Positions 23,019-32,726 are shown, counted from the stretch's first letter. The stretch is DNA of 64,000 nucleotides from an uncultured Cohaesibacter sp. (GCF_963662805.1 NZ_OY759862.1:394427-458426); one strand, 5' to 3'. Translations and numbers: made by a program. The notes: a model not told the origin generated them from the letters alone.

Positions 23019-24938
23019 TCAATCAACGAGGCCCTTTTCGATCTTCTCATCGACCTGTTTCATGAGTTCGTCGGTCGGCTGCATCGTCTTGACGCGCTTC
23101 CACTGGAAATAGGCTTCATTCTGCCGCCCGGCTTTCCAGTAGGCATCGCCCAGGTGATCCGTGATCGTCGGATCTTCGGGGCGCAGCTCCACGGCCCGTT
23201 CGAGATGCTCGACCGCGTCTTCGAACTTGTTGAGCCGATAATAGGCCCAGCCGAGGCTGTCGACAAAGAAGCCATCATAGGGTTTGAGCGCGACCGCCTG
23301 CCGGATCATCTCGATTGCCTTGTCAAGATGCAGACCACGATCTACCCAGCTATAGCCCAGATAGTTCAGGACCGTCGGCTGGTTCGGGAACAACTCCAGT
23401 GCTTCCTGCATGTCTTTTTCGGTATTTGGCCAGTCCTTGATCTGATCATAGGCCGAACCGCGCAGAAAGTAGAGCGACCAGTGGATGTCCCGCTTGGTCT
23501 TCACGCTGTCGAGGCCACGGGTCAACAGGTTAATGCTGTCCTGAAAACGATCCTCGGATTGATAGATACGGGACAGGACGGAGACAGTCTCCAGATCGCT
23601 CGCATCACCATCGAGCATCGCGCTCAGCCGGTCGATGGCATCATCGGCGCGTTTGAGACGGGTCAGGGAAAAGCCAGCCCGGCGCTGTGCCTTGCGATAG
23701 AGGTAGCTGCTTTCCGGGATCTGGTCGAAATATTCAAGCGCCGTGTCATCCCGTTTCATACGCTCGAAAAGGCGCCCGAGCGCGAATTCGGTACGATCGT
23801 GATTGGGGCGCAGATAGTCGGCATATTGCAGATAGAGCGCACCGCCTTCGATGGCATCTTCCTGAGTGAGGGCATCGCCAAGGGTGGAGAACAGTTCTGC
23901 AGCACCATCCTGCGGCGTACGGATCGGGCTCGCCACAGGCGTCATCTCGCCGTAGGTCGCTCTCAACCAGTCTTTCTCTTCGGTATCAGCGGCACTCAGC
24001 GCAAACAGCGCGAGGGTTTCCTTGGCCTTGTCGGTGTTGCCGGCCTTCAAATAGACGTTGATGAGCGCATCGGCCGTTGCAACGGAATTGGGATCGGCCT
24101 GCAGGCTTTTCTGCAGATAGTCGGCGGCCTTTGCATAATCCTTGGCATAGGCCGCGATCAGACCGGAATGGAGCGAGAAGAAAAACTGGTTCACTTCGCT
24201 CGAGTTGATGCTTTCCATCGCCTTGAGTGCCTTGTCGAGATTCTTCCGGTCCTGACCGATCAGGCTCCAGGCGTTCAGCACGCTCTGGGAAATCAGTGCA
24301 AAAGGCCCATTCTGCGCGGAGGCGCTGAGCAGGGCAGGGTTGTTGAGGTTCCCCCGGAAGGGAAGCGAGCGCAACAGATCAACCGGATTGTTGATCATCT
24401 TGTCGAGACCTGCCTCGAAGCTTTTGGAGGCGCTGGCGTAATTCTTGCCCTTGAGGGCTTTCACACCCAGAGCCATATGCACCATGGGAGCGATCTGTTG
24501 CTCCGCATAGAGATCCTCGGCAGAGGGGTCATCGTCAGCTTCGGTTGCGTTCTCGGCGACGCCTTCCTCGACCTCGGCTTCTGTGCGCCCGAATTTCTCG
24601 GCCATGCGTTCGGCGAGGGAGAAGGCCACATCATGCTGACCGACAGCAAAGGCGAGCGCGAAGTTGCGCTCAAGCAGCTGCGGGTTTTCCGGGTCTTTCT
24701 CAAGCGCAAGGGCATAGAAATGCGCGGCGAGCGTCAGATCGCCCTCTTCCTGTGCCACCCTTGCTGCAAGATAGGTTCCCGCAAGCGTAGTCGGCATATC
24801 CTCAAGCGCTTGCACCACTGTTTCCACCGTTTCGGGCTGCGCCTGACCGGTCTGAACCGGTGCAAGCAGAATACCCGTCCCCACAACGCTGGAAAGCAGG
24901 AACTGACGGAGGAGTTTAGTCGAGCGCGAGAAGTGCAT
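23019..24938 (-). CDS. Exported tetratricopeptide-repeat protein
   Basis: A 639-residue protein with an N-terminal signal peptide (about residues 1-34: basic start, hydrophobic LLSSVVGTGILLAPV, then QTGQAQ). It continues with TPR repeats for protein-protein interaction, probably in the periplasm. TPR consensus is visible in LAAHFYALALEKDPENPQLL (near residue 75), YAKAADYLQKSLQADPNSVATADALINVYLKAGN, LDKAIEMIRQAVALKPYDGFFVDSLGWAYYRLNKFEDAVEHLERAVELRPEDPTITDHLGDAYWKAGR and elsewhere. The last block (GFFVDSLGWAYYRLNKFEDAV) is the most conserved. The start at 24938 has AAGGG eight bases upstream. In alphaproteobacteria such TPR proteins are often found near ispE; a role in cell-envelope assembly is plausible but not shown. 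Confidence 0.87.
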   Translation of the reverse strand: MHFSRSTKLLRQFLLSSVVGTGILLAPVQTGQAQPETVETVVQALEDMPTTLAGTYLAARVAQEEGDLTLAAHFYALALEKDPENPQLLERNFALAFAVGQHDVAFSLAERMAEKFGRTEAEVEEGVAENATEADDDPSAEDLYAEQQIAPMVHMALGVKALKGKNYASASKSFEAGLDKMINNPVDLLRSLPFRGNLNNPALLSASAQNGPFALISQSVLNAWSLIGQDRKNLDKALKAMESINSSEVNQFFFSLHSGLIAAYAKDYAKAADYLQKSLQADPNSVATADALINVYLKAGNTDKAKETLALFALSAADTEEKDWLRATYGEMTPVASPIRTPQDGAAELFSTLGDALTQEDAIEGGALYLQYADYLRPNHDRTEFALGRLFERMKRDDTALEYFDQIPESSYLYRKAQRRAGFSLTRLKRADDAIDRLSAMLDGDASDLETVSVLSRIYQSEDRFQDSINLLTRGLDSVKTKRDIHWSLYFLRGSAYDQIKDWPNTEKDMQEALELFPNQPTVLNYLGYSWVDRGLHLDKAIEMIRQAVALKPYDGFFVDSLGWAYYRLNKFEDAVEHLERAVELRPEDPTITDHLGDAYWKAGRQNEAYFQWKRVKTMQPTDELMKQVDEKIEKGLVD

Positions 24939-25332
24939 GAAGGTGCCCTTGTTGCCTGTTATCAAATAGAGACGATGCCAATTCCGCAAAAAAGCGACAC
25001 ACCCGAATTGGCTGTGACACCGTCAACAAAACATGGTTCTTGCGGCCACAACGACCGACGAAATCCCATTTAGAAGGCCAGAATGGCTTTTTTACGGCCT
25101 GCGAGCAAGCCCCGGATCACTTTAGCTTCACAACTAAGAGTGAAGCTAAGAGAGAAGCGGAGTGATCGTCAGGTCACGCCGTTAACAGGGTATTTCAGGA
25201 TAAGGCGGAAAGTGAGCATTCTCCCGTCAGAAGACATGCAGTCGACATCCAGCTTCATTCATCAAGAACCGCATTAGGCAACGCGATGTCACTGATTCGT
25301 CTTCTGTAAATCTGGTCTGACGGCTTTGATGG

Positions 25333-26358
25333 CTAGTGGGCTCTGGAAATACAGAATTCAACCGCATCAATCAGCGCAGATTTATAGTCGCTGTCCTCGA
25401 AGGCATCGAGCGCCTTGATGGCGGCTGCGCCATGCTCGCGAGCCTGTTTGAGCGTGTCTTCCAGCGCTCCGGTTTCCTTCAGCAGGCCCATGGCATAATC
25501 GAGTGCGCCGTCGGTCACGTCCTTGCGCTCTTCCATGACGCGTTTCCAGAAGGCCTTGGCTTCTTTGTCGCCGCGTTCGTTGGCAAGGATGACAGGCAGG
25601 GTGATTTTGCCTTCGCGGAAATCATCACCGACATTCTTGCCGAGCGCTGCCGCCGACCCGCCATAATCAAGCGCATCATCGATCAACTGGAAGGCGTTGC
25701 CCAGTTCCATGCCATAGCGTCTGAGGGCCTCGATCTTATTCTCGTCACTGCCCGCCAGAATGGGTCCGACCTCACAGGCCGCCGCGAACAGGGCCGCGGT
25801 CTTGGAACGGATTACCTGCATATAATCGTCAACGCTGGTCTTCATGTTCTGGGCGACGGACAATTGCAGCACTTCGCCCTCGGCGATGACGCAGGCAGCA
25901 GACGAGAGCACTTCGAGCGCTCTCAACGAGCCGACATCCACCATGACACGGAAAGCCTGTCCGAGCAGGAAGTCCCCGACCAGCACGCTGGCCTGATTTC
26001 CCCAGAGCATCCGTGCGCTCTGCTTGCCCCGGCGCATGCCGCTTTCATCGACCACATCATCATGCAGGAGGGTCGCGGTGTGCATGAATTCGACGCTCAT
26101 GGCCAGTTTGACATGGCCGTCAAGATCCGATCCGTCATAGCCGCACATGGCCGCAGAGGCGAGGGTCAGCATCGGACGCAGGCGCTTGCCGCCACTGTCG
26201 ATGAGATGCTTGGCCACTTCGGGAATCATCTCGACGTCCGATCCGGCTTTCTGCAGGATCAGGTCATTGACCCGTTCCATGTCGGATTTGACCAGCTCGA
26301 TGAGAGGCTGAATGCTGGCCTGGGACTTTGTCGTCTCTTGTTGTGTGGTGGCGCTCAC
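25333..26358 (-). CDS. ispB: Polyprenyl diphosphate synthase (octaprenyl type)
   Basis: A 341-residue trans-prenyltransferase that extends farnesyl diphosphate with isopentenyl units to make the side chain of ubiquinone. Both aspartate-rich motifs are present: TATLLHDDVVDESGMRRGK (first, DDVVD) and AFQLIDDALDYGG (second, DDALD). GGKRLRPMLTLASAAMCGY and GDFLLGQAF are further family blocks. A GTG at 26358 (VSATTQQETT) is chosen because GGAGC lies seven bases upstream and the resulting length is typical; an upstream frame reaching 26451 would add 31 residues without resemblance. The exact chain length made cannot be read from sequence. Divergent from the DUF2007-methyltransferase pair. Confidence 0.92.
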   Translation of the reverse strand: MSATTQQETTKSQASIQPLIELVKSDMERVNDLILQKAGSDVEMIPEVAKHLIDSGGKRLRPMLTLASAAMCGYDGSDLDGHVKLAMSVEFMHTATLLHDDVVDESGMRRGKQSARMLWGNQASVLVGDFLLGQAFRVMVDVGSLRALEVLSSAACVIAEGEVLQLSVAQNMKTSVDDYMQVIRSKTAALFAAACEVGPILAGSDENKIEALRRYGMELGNAFQLIDDALDYGGSAAALGKNVGDDFREGKITLPVILANERGDKEAKAFWKRVMEERKDVTDGALDYAMGLLKETGALEDTLKQAREHGAAAIKALDAFEDSDYKSALIDAVEFCISRAH

Positions 26359-26649
26359 GCACGGGCTCCAAAAGGCTGGTGTCTCAAATTCGGGGCGAGA
26401 ATAGGAGCAAGCTTTCAAGTCCACAAGGGCAAAGCAGCCACTTTGTTGCAAAAATCAAAGCCTAATTGACCCTTCAAAGGCAATTCTCAACGCAAGTCGT
26501 ACGTCCTGATTGACGGTATGGATCAGAGCAACCGCGCTCAAACTCTTCGTGAGGGCCTTTCCATGCTCTTGCTTTGACATTAAGGTCCGGTCCATCAAGC
26601 ATCCCGAACAGTCTGCTCACCAGACGTCACAAAGGAAAATGGCGACCCG

Positions 26650-26886
26650 ATGAAGCTTCTGCTCAAGACCAACAATGCCGTCACCCTGTCCTTTGTCGAA
26701 GCCCTGTTGCGTGACGCTCAGATTCCCTTTCAAACCCTCGATCAGAACATGTCGATCATGGACGGCTCGCTGGGCATTCTGCCACGGCGGATTCTGGTGG
26801 ACGAAGACCGAGAGTCTGAGGCAAGACGCCTGATGATCGACGCTGGCCTTGAGGAAGAAGCCGAGCCCGACAAAAAGGATCGCTGA
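26650..26886 (+). CDS. DUF2007 domain-containing small protein
   Basis: A 78-residue protein of the DUF2007 (putative signal-transducing) family. The characteristic MKLLLKTNNAVTLSFVEALLRDAQIPFQTLDQNMS opening and the ILVDEDRESEARRLMIDAGL segment define the family, whose structure resembles the regulatory ACT/PII-like small alpha/beta domains. It lies directly before a methyltransferase gene. The stop codon (26884-26886) and the next ATG (26888) are almost adjacent, so the genes are translationally coupled. The same gene pair is common in Rhizobiales. Function unknown. Confidence 0.85.
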   Translation: MKLLLKTNNAVTLSFVEALLRDAQIPFQTLDQNMSIMDGSLGILPRRILVDEDRESEARRLMIDAGLEEEAEPDKKDR

Positions 26887-26887
26887 G

Positions 26888-27733
26888 ATGACAGGAGCCA
26901 TTCCATCGACCCCGCCGCTTCTGCATAGCAGCGCCGTTGTACTCGACAGCAGCGTGCCGGATGATTGCGAGTTGAGCGAGGACGACTTTCTTGGTGGTCG
27001 CATATCGCTCTACCAGCCGAAGAAGGGGCATCATCGCTCCGGCACCGATGCCGTTCTGCTCGCGGCCTGTACCCCCGCGAAACCCGGCGATCTCGTGGTC
27101 GACCTCGGCTCCGGTGTTGGGGCTGCCGGTCTCTGCGTTGCCGCGCGGGTTGGCGATATCCGGCTGCTGGCGGTCGAGCTTGAGCCGGACGTCGCCCGCA
27201 TCGCTCTGGCCAATATCCAACGCCCCGACTGCAGCCGCTATCTTCATGCCGCGTCCGTGCTCAATTGCGATGTCGAGATCCGGGGAGAGGCCCGCAAGGA
27301 AGCAGGGCTGGTGGAAAATCTGGCAAATCATGTGATTGCCAATCCTCCCTACTATCGTCCTGAACGCTATCAGACCTCGCCCAATCAGGCCCGCGCCACG
27401 GCGCACATGCTGACTGATGAAGGAATGGAGCCGTGGTTCCGCACGGCGGTATCGATCCTTAAATCTAGCGGCACCTTTACACTCGTACAACGGGCTGACG
27501 AACTGCCAGATCTGTTGCGCCTGATGGAAGGCCGGTTCGGTGGCGTCACCGTTCAGCCTTTCTCGCCGCGCGAAGGGGAGGCGGCCCATCGCGTGGTCAT
27601 TCAGGGCAGGAAACAGTCCCGCGCGCCCTTCCGACTGCTGCCAACGATTGCCTTGCATGATGCAGGGCGGGATGGGCCTGCCGAACGCATCGAAGCGGTG
27701 CATCGCCATGGTGCGGCTATCGATCTTGGCTGA
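26888..27733 (+). CDS. tRNA1(Val)(adenine-N6)-methyltransferase-like (TrmN6/YfiC type) protein
   Basis: A 281-residue SAM-dependent methyltransferase. After a 30-residue N-terminus comes GGRISLYQPKKGHHRSGTDAVLLAACTPAKPGDLVVDLGSGVGAAGLCVAAR, in which GSGVGAAGL is the SAM-binding loop. The catalytic NPPY motif is present as HVIANPPYYRPERYQTSP, typical of adenine-N6 methyltransferases that modify tRNA. A downstream RADELPDLLRLMEGRFGGVTVQPFSPREGEAAHRVVIQGRK matches the C-terminal part of the family. Start at 26888, coupled to the DUF2007 gene. Target base inferred from family only. Confidence 0.87.
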   Translation: MTGAIPSTPPLLHSSAVVLDSSVPDDCELSEDDFLGGRISLYQPKKGHHRSGTDAVLLAACTPAKPGDLVVDLGSGVGAAGLCVAARVGDIRLLAVELEPDVARIALANIQRPDCSRYLHAASVLNCDVEIRGEARKEAGLVENLANHVIANPPYYRPERYQTSPNQARATAHMLTDEGMEPWFRTAVSILKSSGTFTLVQRADELPDLLRLMEGRFGGVTVQPFSPREGEAAHRVVIQGRKQSRAPFRLLPTIALHDAGRDGPAERIEAVHRHGAAIDLG

Positions 27734-27736
27734 GCG

Positions 27737-28972
27737 TCAGCTGTTCCACCATTCTACCGGCTCCACCTCGAGCGGCTCGATCACCGAATAGCTTTGAGGC
27801 AGGTTTGGCTGATCATAGTCATGGTCCGTGCCTCGCCGCTCCAGAACCGATGGATGAATGAAGGCCCCGTCCGGGATCTCCCTTCTGCGCCCGCGCGGCA
27901 GGATCCATTTCGACTGCTCTTCGCCATCATCGTCATACCAGCGCACACGTCGCGGGATCCATTCAACGAGGGACCAGGCGCGCGTCATCGAGTTGTAAGG
28001 CAAGGCCAGTGGCTGCGGAGGGCAGTAGTCTCCCTCCTCTTGCGCCAGCACGATTTTGTTGACCACCGCCTGATCGAACCTCAGACCGGTTGCGGCCGCT
28101 TCCCGGATCATCCAGTCGAGCGGGATCTTGGCAAGGCCGCTTTGAGGCTCGGGGTGGCCACCGCCGACATCGCAATGGGTGCCCGAAAACCAGACCTCCA
28201 GCGCGTCCTGTTCGCTTTTGATCACCTCGCCAAAGGGCGGCTCGTAGAGGCCTCCAGACGGGAAAAGCTGCGCGTTGAACATGGTTCGGCGTTCATCAAT
28301 GGCAACCGCATGGCGAACATGTCTGACCGAAGGGTTGCGGCGGGTGTAGGCATGGGTTCTGAACTGCCAGCCGTGCCCGGTCTGCTCAAACACCGAATTG
28401 ACCGTATCGAACAATCCCATGAAATGGATCGGCATCGGGCGCGGGTACAGCACCCGTTGATAAAGGCCAACTTCGGCAAAGGCATCATCATGCTTTGAAT
28501 AGCGTTCCTCGTTGGCGACCCGCTCTTCGTCCCGGCTGTATCCTATGTTGCGATAGGCGCGATAGGCATAACTAAGGAGGTTAAGCTGCTCCCGCTCGAT
28601 CCTGCCCATGGTGTGAATGAACCCGGCGAGCACCCGCGCGGTATAGGCCCCCCGGCTGAAGCCGAACAGATAGATTCGGTCAGGCTCGCGGCCAGAGCTT
28701 CGGCCATCATCATAATTGTCGATGAGAAAGCGATAGGCCTCGAGCACATTCTCGTTGATGCCACGCCCGAAGGCGAGACCGATCAGCTCGTTGGTTTTCA
28801 GCGTAATGCGCGACAGGGTATCGCTTGAGCCGAATGTGCCCACGCCGGGATCGTAAAAGACCAGCTGTTTCTGATCCCGTTCGAGGCAGCCGAAGAGTCG
28901 CAGAATATTGGTGCGGTTGGTCTTGATCTCGTTTGACGTGCCATCGCACAGAATGACGATATTCTTGCCCAT
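27737..28972 (-). CDS. DUF2235 domain-containing alpha/beta-hydrolase-like protein
   Basis: A 411-residue protein of the DUF2235 family, which includes T6SS phospholipase effectors of the Tle1 type. The N-terminus reads MGKNIVILCDGTSNEIKTNRTNILRLFGCL. The nucleophile elbow is IYLFGFSRGAYTARVLAGFIHTMG, with Ser in GFSRGA. A large middle region contains DTVNSVFEQ and HVRHAVAIDERRTMF, matching the DUF2235 C-terminal part with its HALAIDE-like motif. No signal peptide or membrane segment is visible. No T6SS, VgrG or immunity gene is adjacent, so an effector role is not supported by context. A stand-alone lipase or esterase is possible. Tail-to-tail with the methyltransferase gene, four bases apart. 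Confidence 0.85.
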   Translation of the reverse strand: MGKNIVILCDGTSNEIKTNRTNILRLFGCLERDQKQLVFYDPGVGTFGSSDTLSRITLKTNELIGLAFGRGINENVLEAYRFLIDNYDDGRSSGREPDRIYLFGFSRGAYTARVLAGFIHTMGRIEREQLNLLSYAYRAYRNIGYSRDEERVANEERYSKHDDAFAEVGLYQRVLYPRPMPIHFMGLFDTVNSVFEQTGHGWQFRTHAYTRRNPSVRHVRHAVAIDERRTMFNAQLFPSGGLYEPPFGEVIKSEQDALEVWFSGTHCDVGGGHPEPQSGLAKIPLDWMIREAAATGLRFDQAVVNKIVLAQEEGDYCPPQPLALPYNSMTRAWSLVEWIPRRVRWYDDDGEEQSKWILPRGRRREIPDGAFIHPSVLERRGTDHDYDQPNLPQSYSVIEPLEVEPVEWWNS

Positions 28973-29091
28973 ATTGCGACTCTCCCTCCCGGTAAAGCCA
29001 ACAGCATAGCAAAAAGCGGAGCCATTTGGACTGGAGGAAAGAGGCAGAGCTGATCAAACGCCTACGAGGTCCGAAAAGGCAGCGGGCTGGA

Positions 29092-30291
29092 TCAGCCCAA
29101 CTGCTGCCGGATGATCCGCTCGAAGATGCCGCAACCGATGCCGATCAACTCGTCGGGGAAGTCATAATCCGGATTGTGCAGTTGAGGCTGATCCTCGCCC
29201 GAGCCGATGAAGAACAGGGTAGAGGGGCAATGGGCACTGAAGCGTCCGAAATCTTCCGAAAAGCGCATTGGAACGTCGGCAAACTGGACCGGAATATTTT
29301 CGGCTTCGAGCGACTGATGGACGATTTCCGTCGTCTCCTCGCTGTTGTCGCAGGCCTCGAACACATCGTCCTCGCCGAAGGTCATGGCGAGCTCGAACTG
29401 GCCCGCCGTGGTCAGCGCAAGGTCATGCACGGATTTCAGCAGCTCTTCCATCGCCTGATCGGTCACTGTACGCAAGGTGGCCCAGATCTCACCATGGGAA
29501 GGCGATACCCCGTAGCAGGGCTCACCCATAGTGAGATGGGTGACGGTGATGAGCTTGAATGTGTTATCGAGCGCCTGATTCGGATCAAGCCCGTTCGACA
29601 GATCCTGCAAACCCTCGACCACTTTCAGGATCGCATCCACCGGCGACAGGCCGTCCTGCGGCATCGACGCATGTGAGGTCTTGCCGTCATAGGTGATCCG
29701 GATACCGCGAGAGGCGCAACAGATGGAGCCTGTCTTGACCACGACCTGCCCCAGAGCAACGCCGGGCAGATTGTGAAGCGCAAAGGCATGATCGGGAATG
29801 AGGGGAGCAAATTTCGGGTCGGACAAAACCGCCTTGGCACCCTTGCCGGTTTCCTCGGCGGGTTGGAACAAAAGCACCACCCGTCCCTTTGCCGGACGTC
29901 GCTCGGACAGGCGCATGGCGAGGCCGCGCATGATTGCCATATGGCCGTCATGTCCGCACAAATGGGCCTGAAACGGATGACGCGACCGGTAGGGCAGCGC
30001 GGAAATCTCATCAATCGGCAAGCCGTCAAGTTCACACCGGAAAAGGAGAGTCGGGCCCGGTTCGCCGGAATCATAAACAGCAGCAACGCCGGTGCCGCCA
30101 AGCGTAGTCCCGTCCGGCTCTTGCCAGGACCCCAGACGGGTGATCACCTGATCGGGCTGCAGAATCTCGAAGGCATCGATCATGCGCTGAGCCGTGCCCG
30201 CTTCTTCGCCGGACAATTCAGGATGGCGATGCAGCAGGCGCCGGAAGTCGGTCAGTTGCTCGAGCTGTGTGCTGGTCAGAAGCGTGGTCAT
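29092..30291 (-). CDS. M20 family amidohydrolase/aminoacylase
   Basis: A 399-residue zinc-dependent hydrolase of the M20D family (N-acyl-amino-acid amidohydrolase, hippurate hydrolase and relatives). Metal-binding segments are recognisable: RRLLHRHPELSGEE near residue 20, then CELDGLPIDEIS, HLCGHDGHMAIMRGLA, and FQPAEETGKGA with the catalytic Glu pair. The dimerisation domain follows, with GKTSHASMPQDGLSP, and SEDFGRFS near the C-terminus completes the metal site. The ATG at 30291 overlaps the stop codon of the upstream oxidoreductase gene by four bases (ATGA), showing translational coupling. The substrate is unknown; the pairing with a Gfo/Idh/MocA dehydrogenase suggests a catabolic operon. 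Confidence 0.93.
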   Translation of the reverse strand: MTTLLTSTQLEQLTDFRRLLHRHPELSGEEAGTAQRMIDAFEILQPDQVITRLGSWQEPDGTTLGGTGVAAVYDSGEPGPTLLFRCELDGLPIDEISALPYRSRHPFQAHLCGHDGHMAIMRGLAMRLSERRPAKGRVVLLFQPAEETGKGAKAVLSDPKFAPLIPDHAFALHNLPGVALGQVVVKTGSICCASRGIRITYDGKTSHASMPQDGLSPVDAILKVVEGLQDLSNGLDPNQALDNTFKLITVTHLTMGEPCYGVSPSHGEIWATLRTVTDQAMEELLKSVHDLALTTAGQFELAMTFGEDDVFEACDNSEETTEIVHQSLEAENIPVQFADVPMRFSEDFGRFSAHCPSTLFFIGSGEDQPQLHNPDYDFPDELIGIGCGIFERIIRQQLG

Positions 30292-31322
30292 GGTGCCAGT
30301 GTACCTCTTTGTTCCGCTGTTTTCTGCGCCTTCAAGGCCAGATCCATAACGGCAAATGTGTGAGCTTGCGGGCAGGCGGTCTCGGTACGCTCGAGGATGT
30401 CTCGGGCAAGATCGCCAAAATAAGGCAATGGCGCGTCGGAGCAGTCCATGTGGAGATAATCCGTGCCATTGACCAGAAACAGGTGGTCCTTGCCGGGCCG
30501 CCCGCAGAAGTCGATGTATTTTCTGAGCTCGATGGTTCCCCCTGTGCCCAGAATGAACAGGCGGCCATCGCCCCAAGTGGGCAAGGCATCAGGAGTAAGC
30601 CAGTCTACTCTGATATAGGCCTGCGAAGGTCCGCTTTTAAGGGAGATCTCGCCAAAATCCTCGAAGCCGTTCCAGTCCGGATGGGCAAAGTTCCCCACGG
30701 CAGAATGGACGATCTCGGCGCTTTGCGATTGGGTGAGATAGAGGAACTGGTCGATCTGGTGGGACGCGATGTCGACAAGAATGCCGCCATAGCGTTCCCG
30801 CTCGAAGAACCAGTCGGGGCGCGTCTTTGCATTCAGGCGGTGGGGTCCCATGCCAAGCATCTGCACCACCTTACCGATTCTACCCTCACGAATGAGCTCT
30901 GATGCCCGGCTGACGGCGCGGACCTGAAAGCGTTCGGAGAAATTGACCGACCAGATGCGCCCTGTTGCCTCGACCGTTGCCTTGATTGCACGGAGTTCTT
31001 CAAGAGAAATGCACCCCGGCTTGTCAACCATGACGTCCTTGCCATGCTCCATTGCCTCGATGGCGAGAGCCGCACGGTCATGGGAGGGCGCAGCGATCAG
31101 GACAAGTGAGACGGAAGGGTCGTCAAGCAGACGGGCGCGCTCGTTCACGCGTTCCACGTGATCGAACCGTTCGGTGAACTGGCGATGCGCATCACTCTCG
31201 CCTGCCGTCCAGTATCCTTTACAACGGGCTCCGGCATCCAGCATGCCCTGTGTCATACCAACGATATGACCATGATCGAGCCCAATGGCAGCAAATTGGA
31301 TTTGCTCCCAGTCCTGTCTCAT
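30288..31322 (-). CDS. Gfo/Idh/MocA family oxidoreductase
   Basis: A 344-residue NAD(P)-dependent sugar or inositol-type dehydrogenase. The Rossmann opening is QIQFAAIGLDHGHIVGMTQGMLDAG, with a less glycine-rich loop (GLDHGH) than the usual GxGxxG. VLIAAPSHDRAALAIEAMEHGKDVMVDKPGCISLEEL includes the family's EKP-like catalytic motif as DKPG. The GGILVDIASHQIDQFLYLT segment with HQID is the C-terminal substrate-side motif. The start at 31322 (MRQDWEQ) has TGGGGG six bases upstream. It is the first gene of an operon with the M20 hydrolase (4-base overlap). Confidence 0.92.
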   Translation of the reverse strand: MRQDWEQIQFAAIGLDHGHIVGMTQGMLDAGARCKGYWTAGESDAHRQFTERFDHVERVNERARLLDDPSVSLVLIAAPSHDRAALAIEAMEHGKDVMVDKPGCISLEELRAIKATVEATGRIWSVNFSERFQVRAVSRASELIREGRIGKVVQMLGMGPHRLNAKTRPDWFFERERYGGILVDIASHQIDQFLYLTQSQSAEIVHSAVGNFAHPDWNGFEDFGEISLKSGPSQAYIRVDWLTPDALPTWGDGRLFILGTGGTIELRKYIDFCGRPGKDHLFLVNGTDYLHMDCSDAPLPYFGDLARDILERTETACPQAHTFAVMDLALKAQKTAEQRGTLAP

Positions 31323-31571
31323 GTCATGCCCCCATCGCATAAGAAAGAAACTACCTATATTCCTACAGCATTGCTAGGGCGCGTAAAGAGCAAACAATGC
31401 GCAAAGGAGTGCCACCAAAGGCGAGGCTGTCAAAGTTGCCAATAAATTTCCTAAGCAGATCCGCGTAACCGAGGGTGGAAATTCCACAGGCTCCACCCTA
31501 GATACAATCCAAGACGGGAAAGAGAGCCTGTTAGACCCATCAGCCCGGACCTTGCAATCAACCTTCAAAGG

Positions 31572-32477
31572 ATGTCAGTCGTGAGTTTCAAAAAGACCCT
31601 TAAGAAGATCGTACCCGGTAAATTGCTGCCCAAGAAGCTGATGGAAGACGTTCCTGTCATTCCGGTGGTTCGCATGTCAGGCCCCATCGGCACCGGCGGC
31701 CAGTTCCGGCCAGGTCTTAGCCTTGCAACGGTGGCGGGTCAGCTCAACAAAGCTTTTTCGATGAAGGAAGCCCCCGTGGTGGCCATTTCCATCAACAGCC
31801 CCGGCGGGTCTCCCGTTCAAAGCCGTCTCATCTACCAGCGCATTCGCATGCTCGCCGAGGAGAAGGACAAGAAGGTGTTGGTCTTCTGTGAGGATGCAGC
31901 GGCGTCCGGTGGCTATATGATCGCCGTGGCGGGGGATCGGATCATCGCCGACCCCAGCTCCATCGTCGGCTCCATCGGTGTTGTCTCCGGCGGCTTCGGC
32001 TTTGTCGACGCCATCAGTAAGCTTGGCATTGAGCGGCGCATCTATACCGCAGGCACCCAGAAAGGCATGCTCGATCCGTTCAAGCCGGAAAATCCCGAAC
32101 ATGTTGCCCATCTCGACAGCCTGCTTCAGGATCTGTTCGAAACCTTCAAGGATCTCGTTCGCTCCCGTCGCGGCCAGAAGCTGACCGAGGAAGAGGACAA
32201 GCTGTTCACCGGGGCCTTCTGGACCGGCAAGAAAGCCCTGGAGCTGGGTCTCGTTGATGAACTGGGTGATCTCGGAAGCTATGTGAAACAGCATTTCGGC
32301 GAAAAGGCCAAGCTCAAGCTCATCAGTGCGCCAACCGGTTTCTTTGGTCGGTGCCGGGCAGGGGGCATCGAGCTTGGCGGTGGCGATCCACTGTCCCGCA
32401 TCGCGGCAGGCTTTACCCCCGATGCCGTTCTTGCCAGCCTTGAAGAGCGTGCGCTATGGTCCCGTCTGGGACTGTGA
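31572..32477 (+). CDS. S49 family serine peptidase (SppA/SohB-like)
   Basis: A 301-residue single-domain signal-peptide-peptidase-like protein. The catalytic Ser is in CEDAAASGGYMIAVAGD, and the general-base Lys is in TAGTQKGMLDPFKPE. Strands AISINSPGGSPVQSRLIYQRI and IADPSSIVGSIGVVSGGFGF match the SppA/SohB oxyanion and active-site regions. The N-terminus lacks an obvious long membrane segment, though the short basic start (FKKTLKKIVPGKLLPKK) could bind the membrane. An ATG at 31572 lies next to AAAGG; a GTG at 31581 would have better spacing. A small membrane-protein gene follows 43 bases downstream, and that pair is common in Rhizobiales. Confidence 0.93.
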   Translation: MSVVSFKKTLKKIVPGKLLPKKLMEDVPVIPVVRMSGPIGTGGQFRPGLSLATVAGQLNKAFSMKEAPVVAISINSPGGSPVQSRLIYQRIRMLAEEKDKKVLVFCEDAAASGGYMIAVAGDRIIADPSSIVGSIGVVSGGFGFVDAISKLGIERRIYTAGTQKGMLDPFKPENPEHVAHLDSLLQDLFETFKDLVRSRRGQKLTEEEDKLFTGAFWTGKKALELGLVDELGDLGSYVKQHFGEKAKLKLISAPTGFFGRCRAGGIELGGGDPLSRIAAGFTPDAVLASLEERALWSRLGL

Positions 32478-32519
32478 CGACAGATCTGCAAACCAAGACT
32501 GACGGAAAGACACAAATAG

Positions 32520-32726
32520 ATGGCGAAACTTCTGGTGCTTGTTGCCCTTGTTGGCGGCACATGGATCGTGCTGAAGCTTCTGGGCCGCGTCGGCCAGCAG
32601 GACACCGAACTCAAGAGCCATCGGACGCGCGAGCAAAAGCGCATCGAACGCGAAAAGGCCGAGCGCGAAGCCAACATCATCGATCTGGAAGAAGATCCGG
32701 AAACCGGAGATTTCCGGGAGAAGTGA
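32520..32726 (+). CDS. Small single-pass membrane protein
   Basis: A 68-residue protein with one hydrophobic segment (residues 3-22), followed by a highly charged, helical tail rich in Arg, Lys and Glu (residues 30-68) that ends DPETGDFREK. The size, single anchor and cytoplasmic coiled-coil-like tail recall the small conserved protein that often follows SohB-like S49 peptidase genes in Rhizobiales. It probably shares a transcript with the peptidase, 43 bases upstream. Function unknown. Confidence 0.7.
   Translation: MAKLLVLVALVGGTWIVLKLLGRVGQQDTELKSHRTREQKRIEREKAEREANIIDLEEDPETGDFREK

Noticed and set aside
23154..25073. A 639-codon frame opposite the TPR gene
   Set aside because: It has no recognisable domain, and the minus strand encodes a well-supported TPR protein with signal peptide.
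27737..28972. T6SS effector role for the DUF2235 protein
   Set aside because: Domain family allows it, but no VgrG, PAAR, adaptor or immunity gene is nearby.
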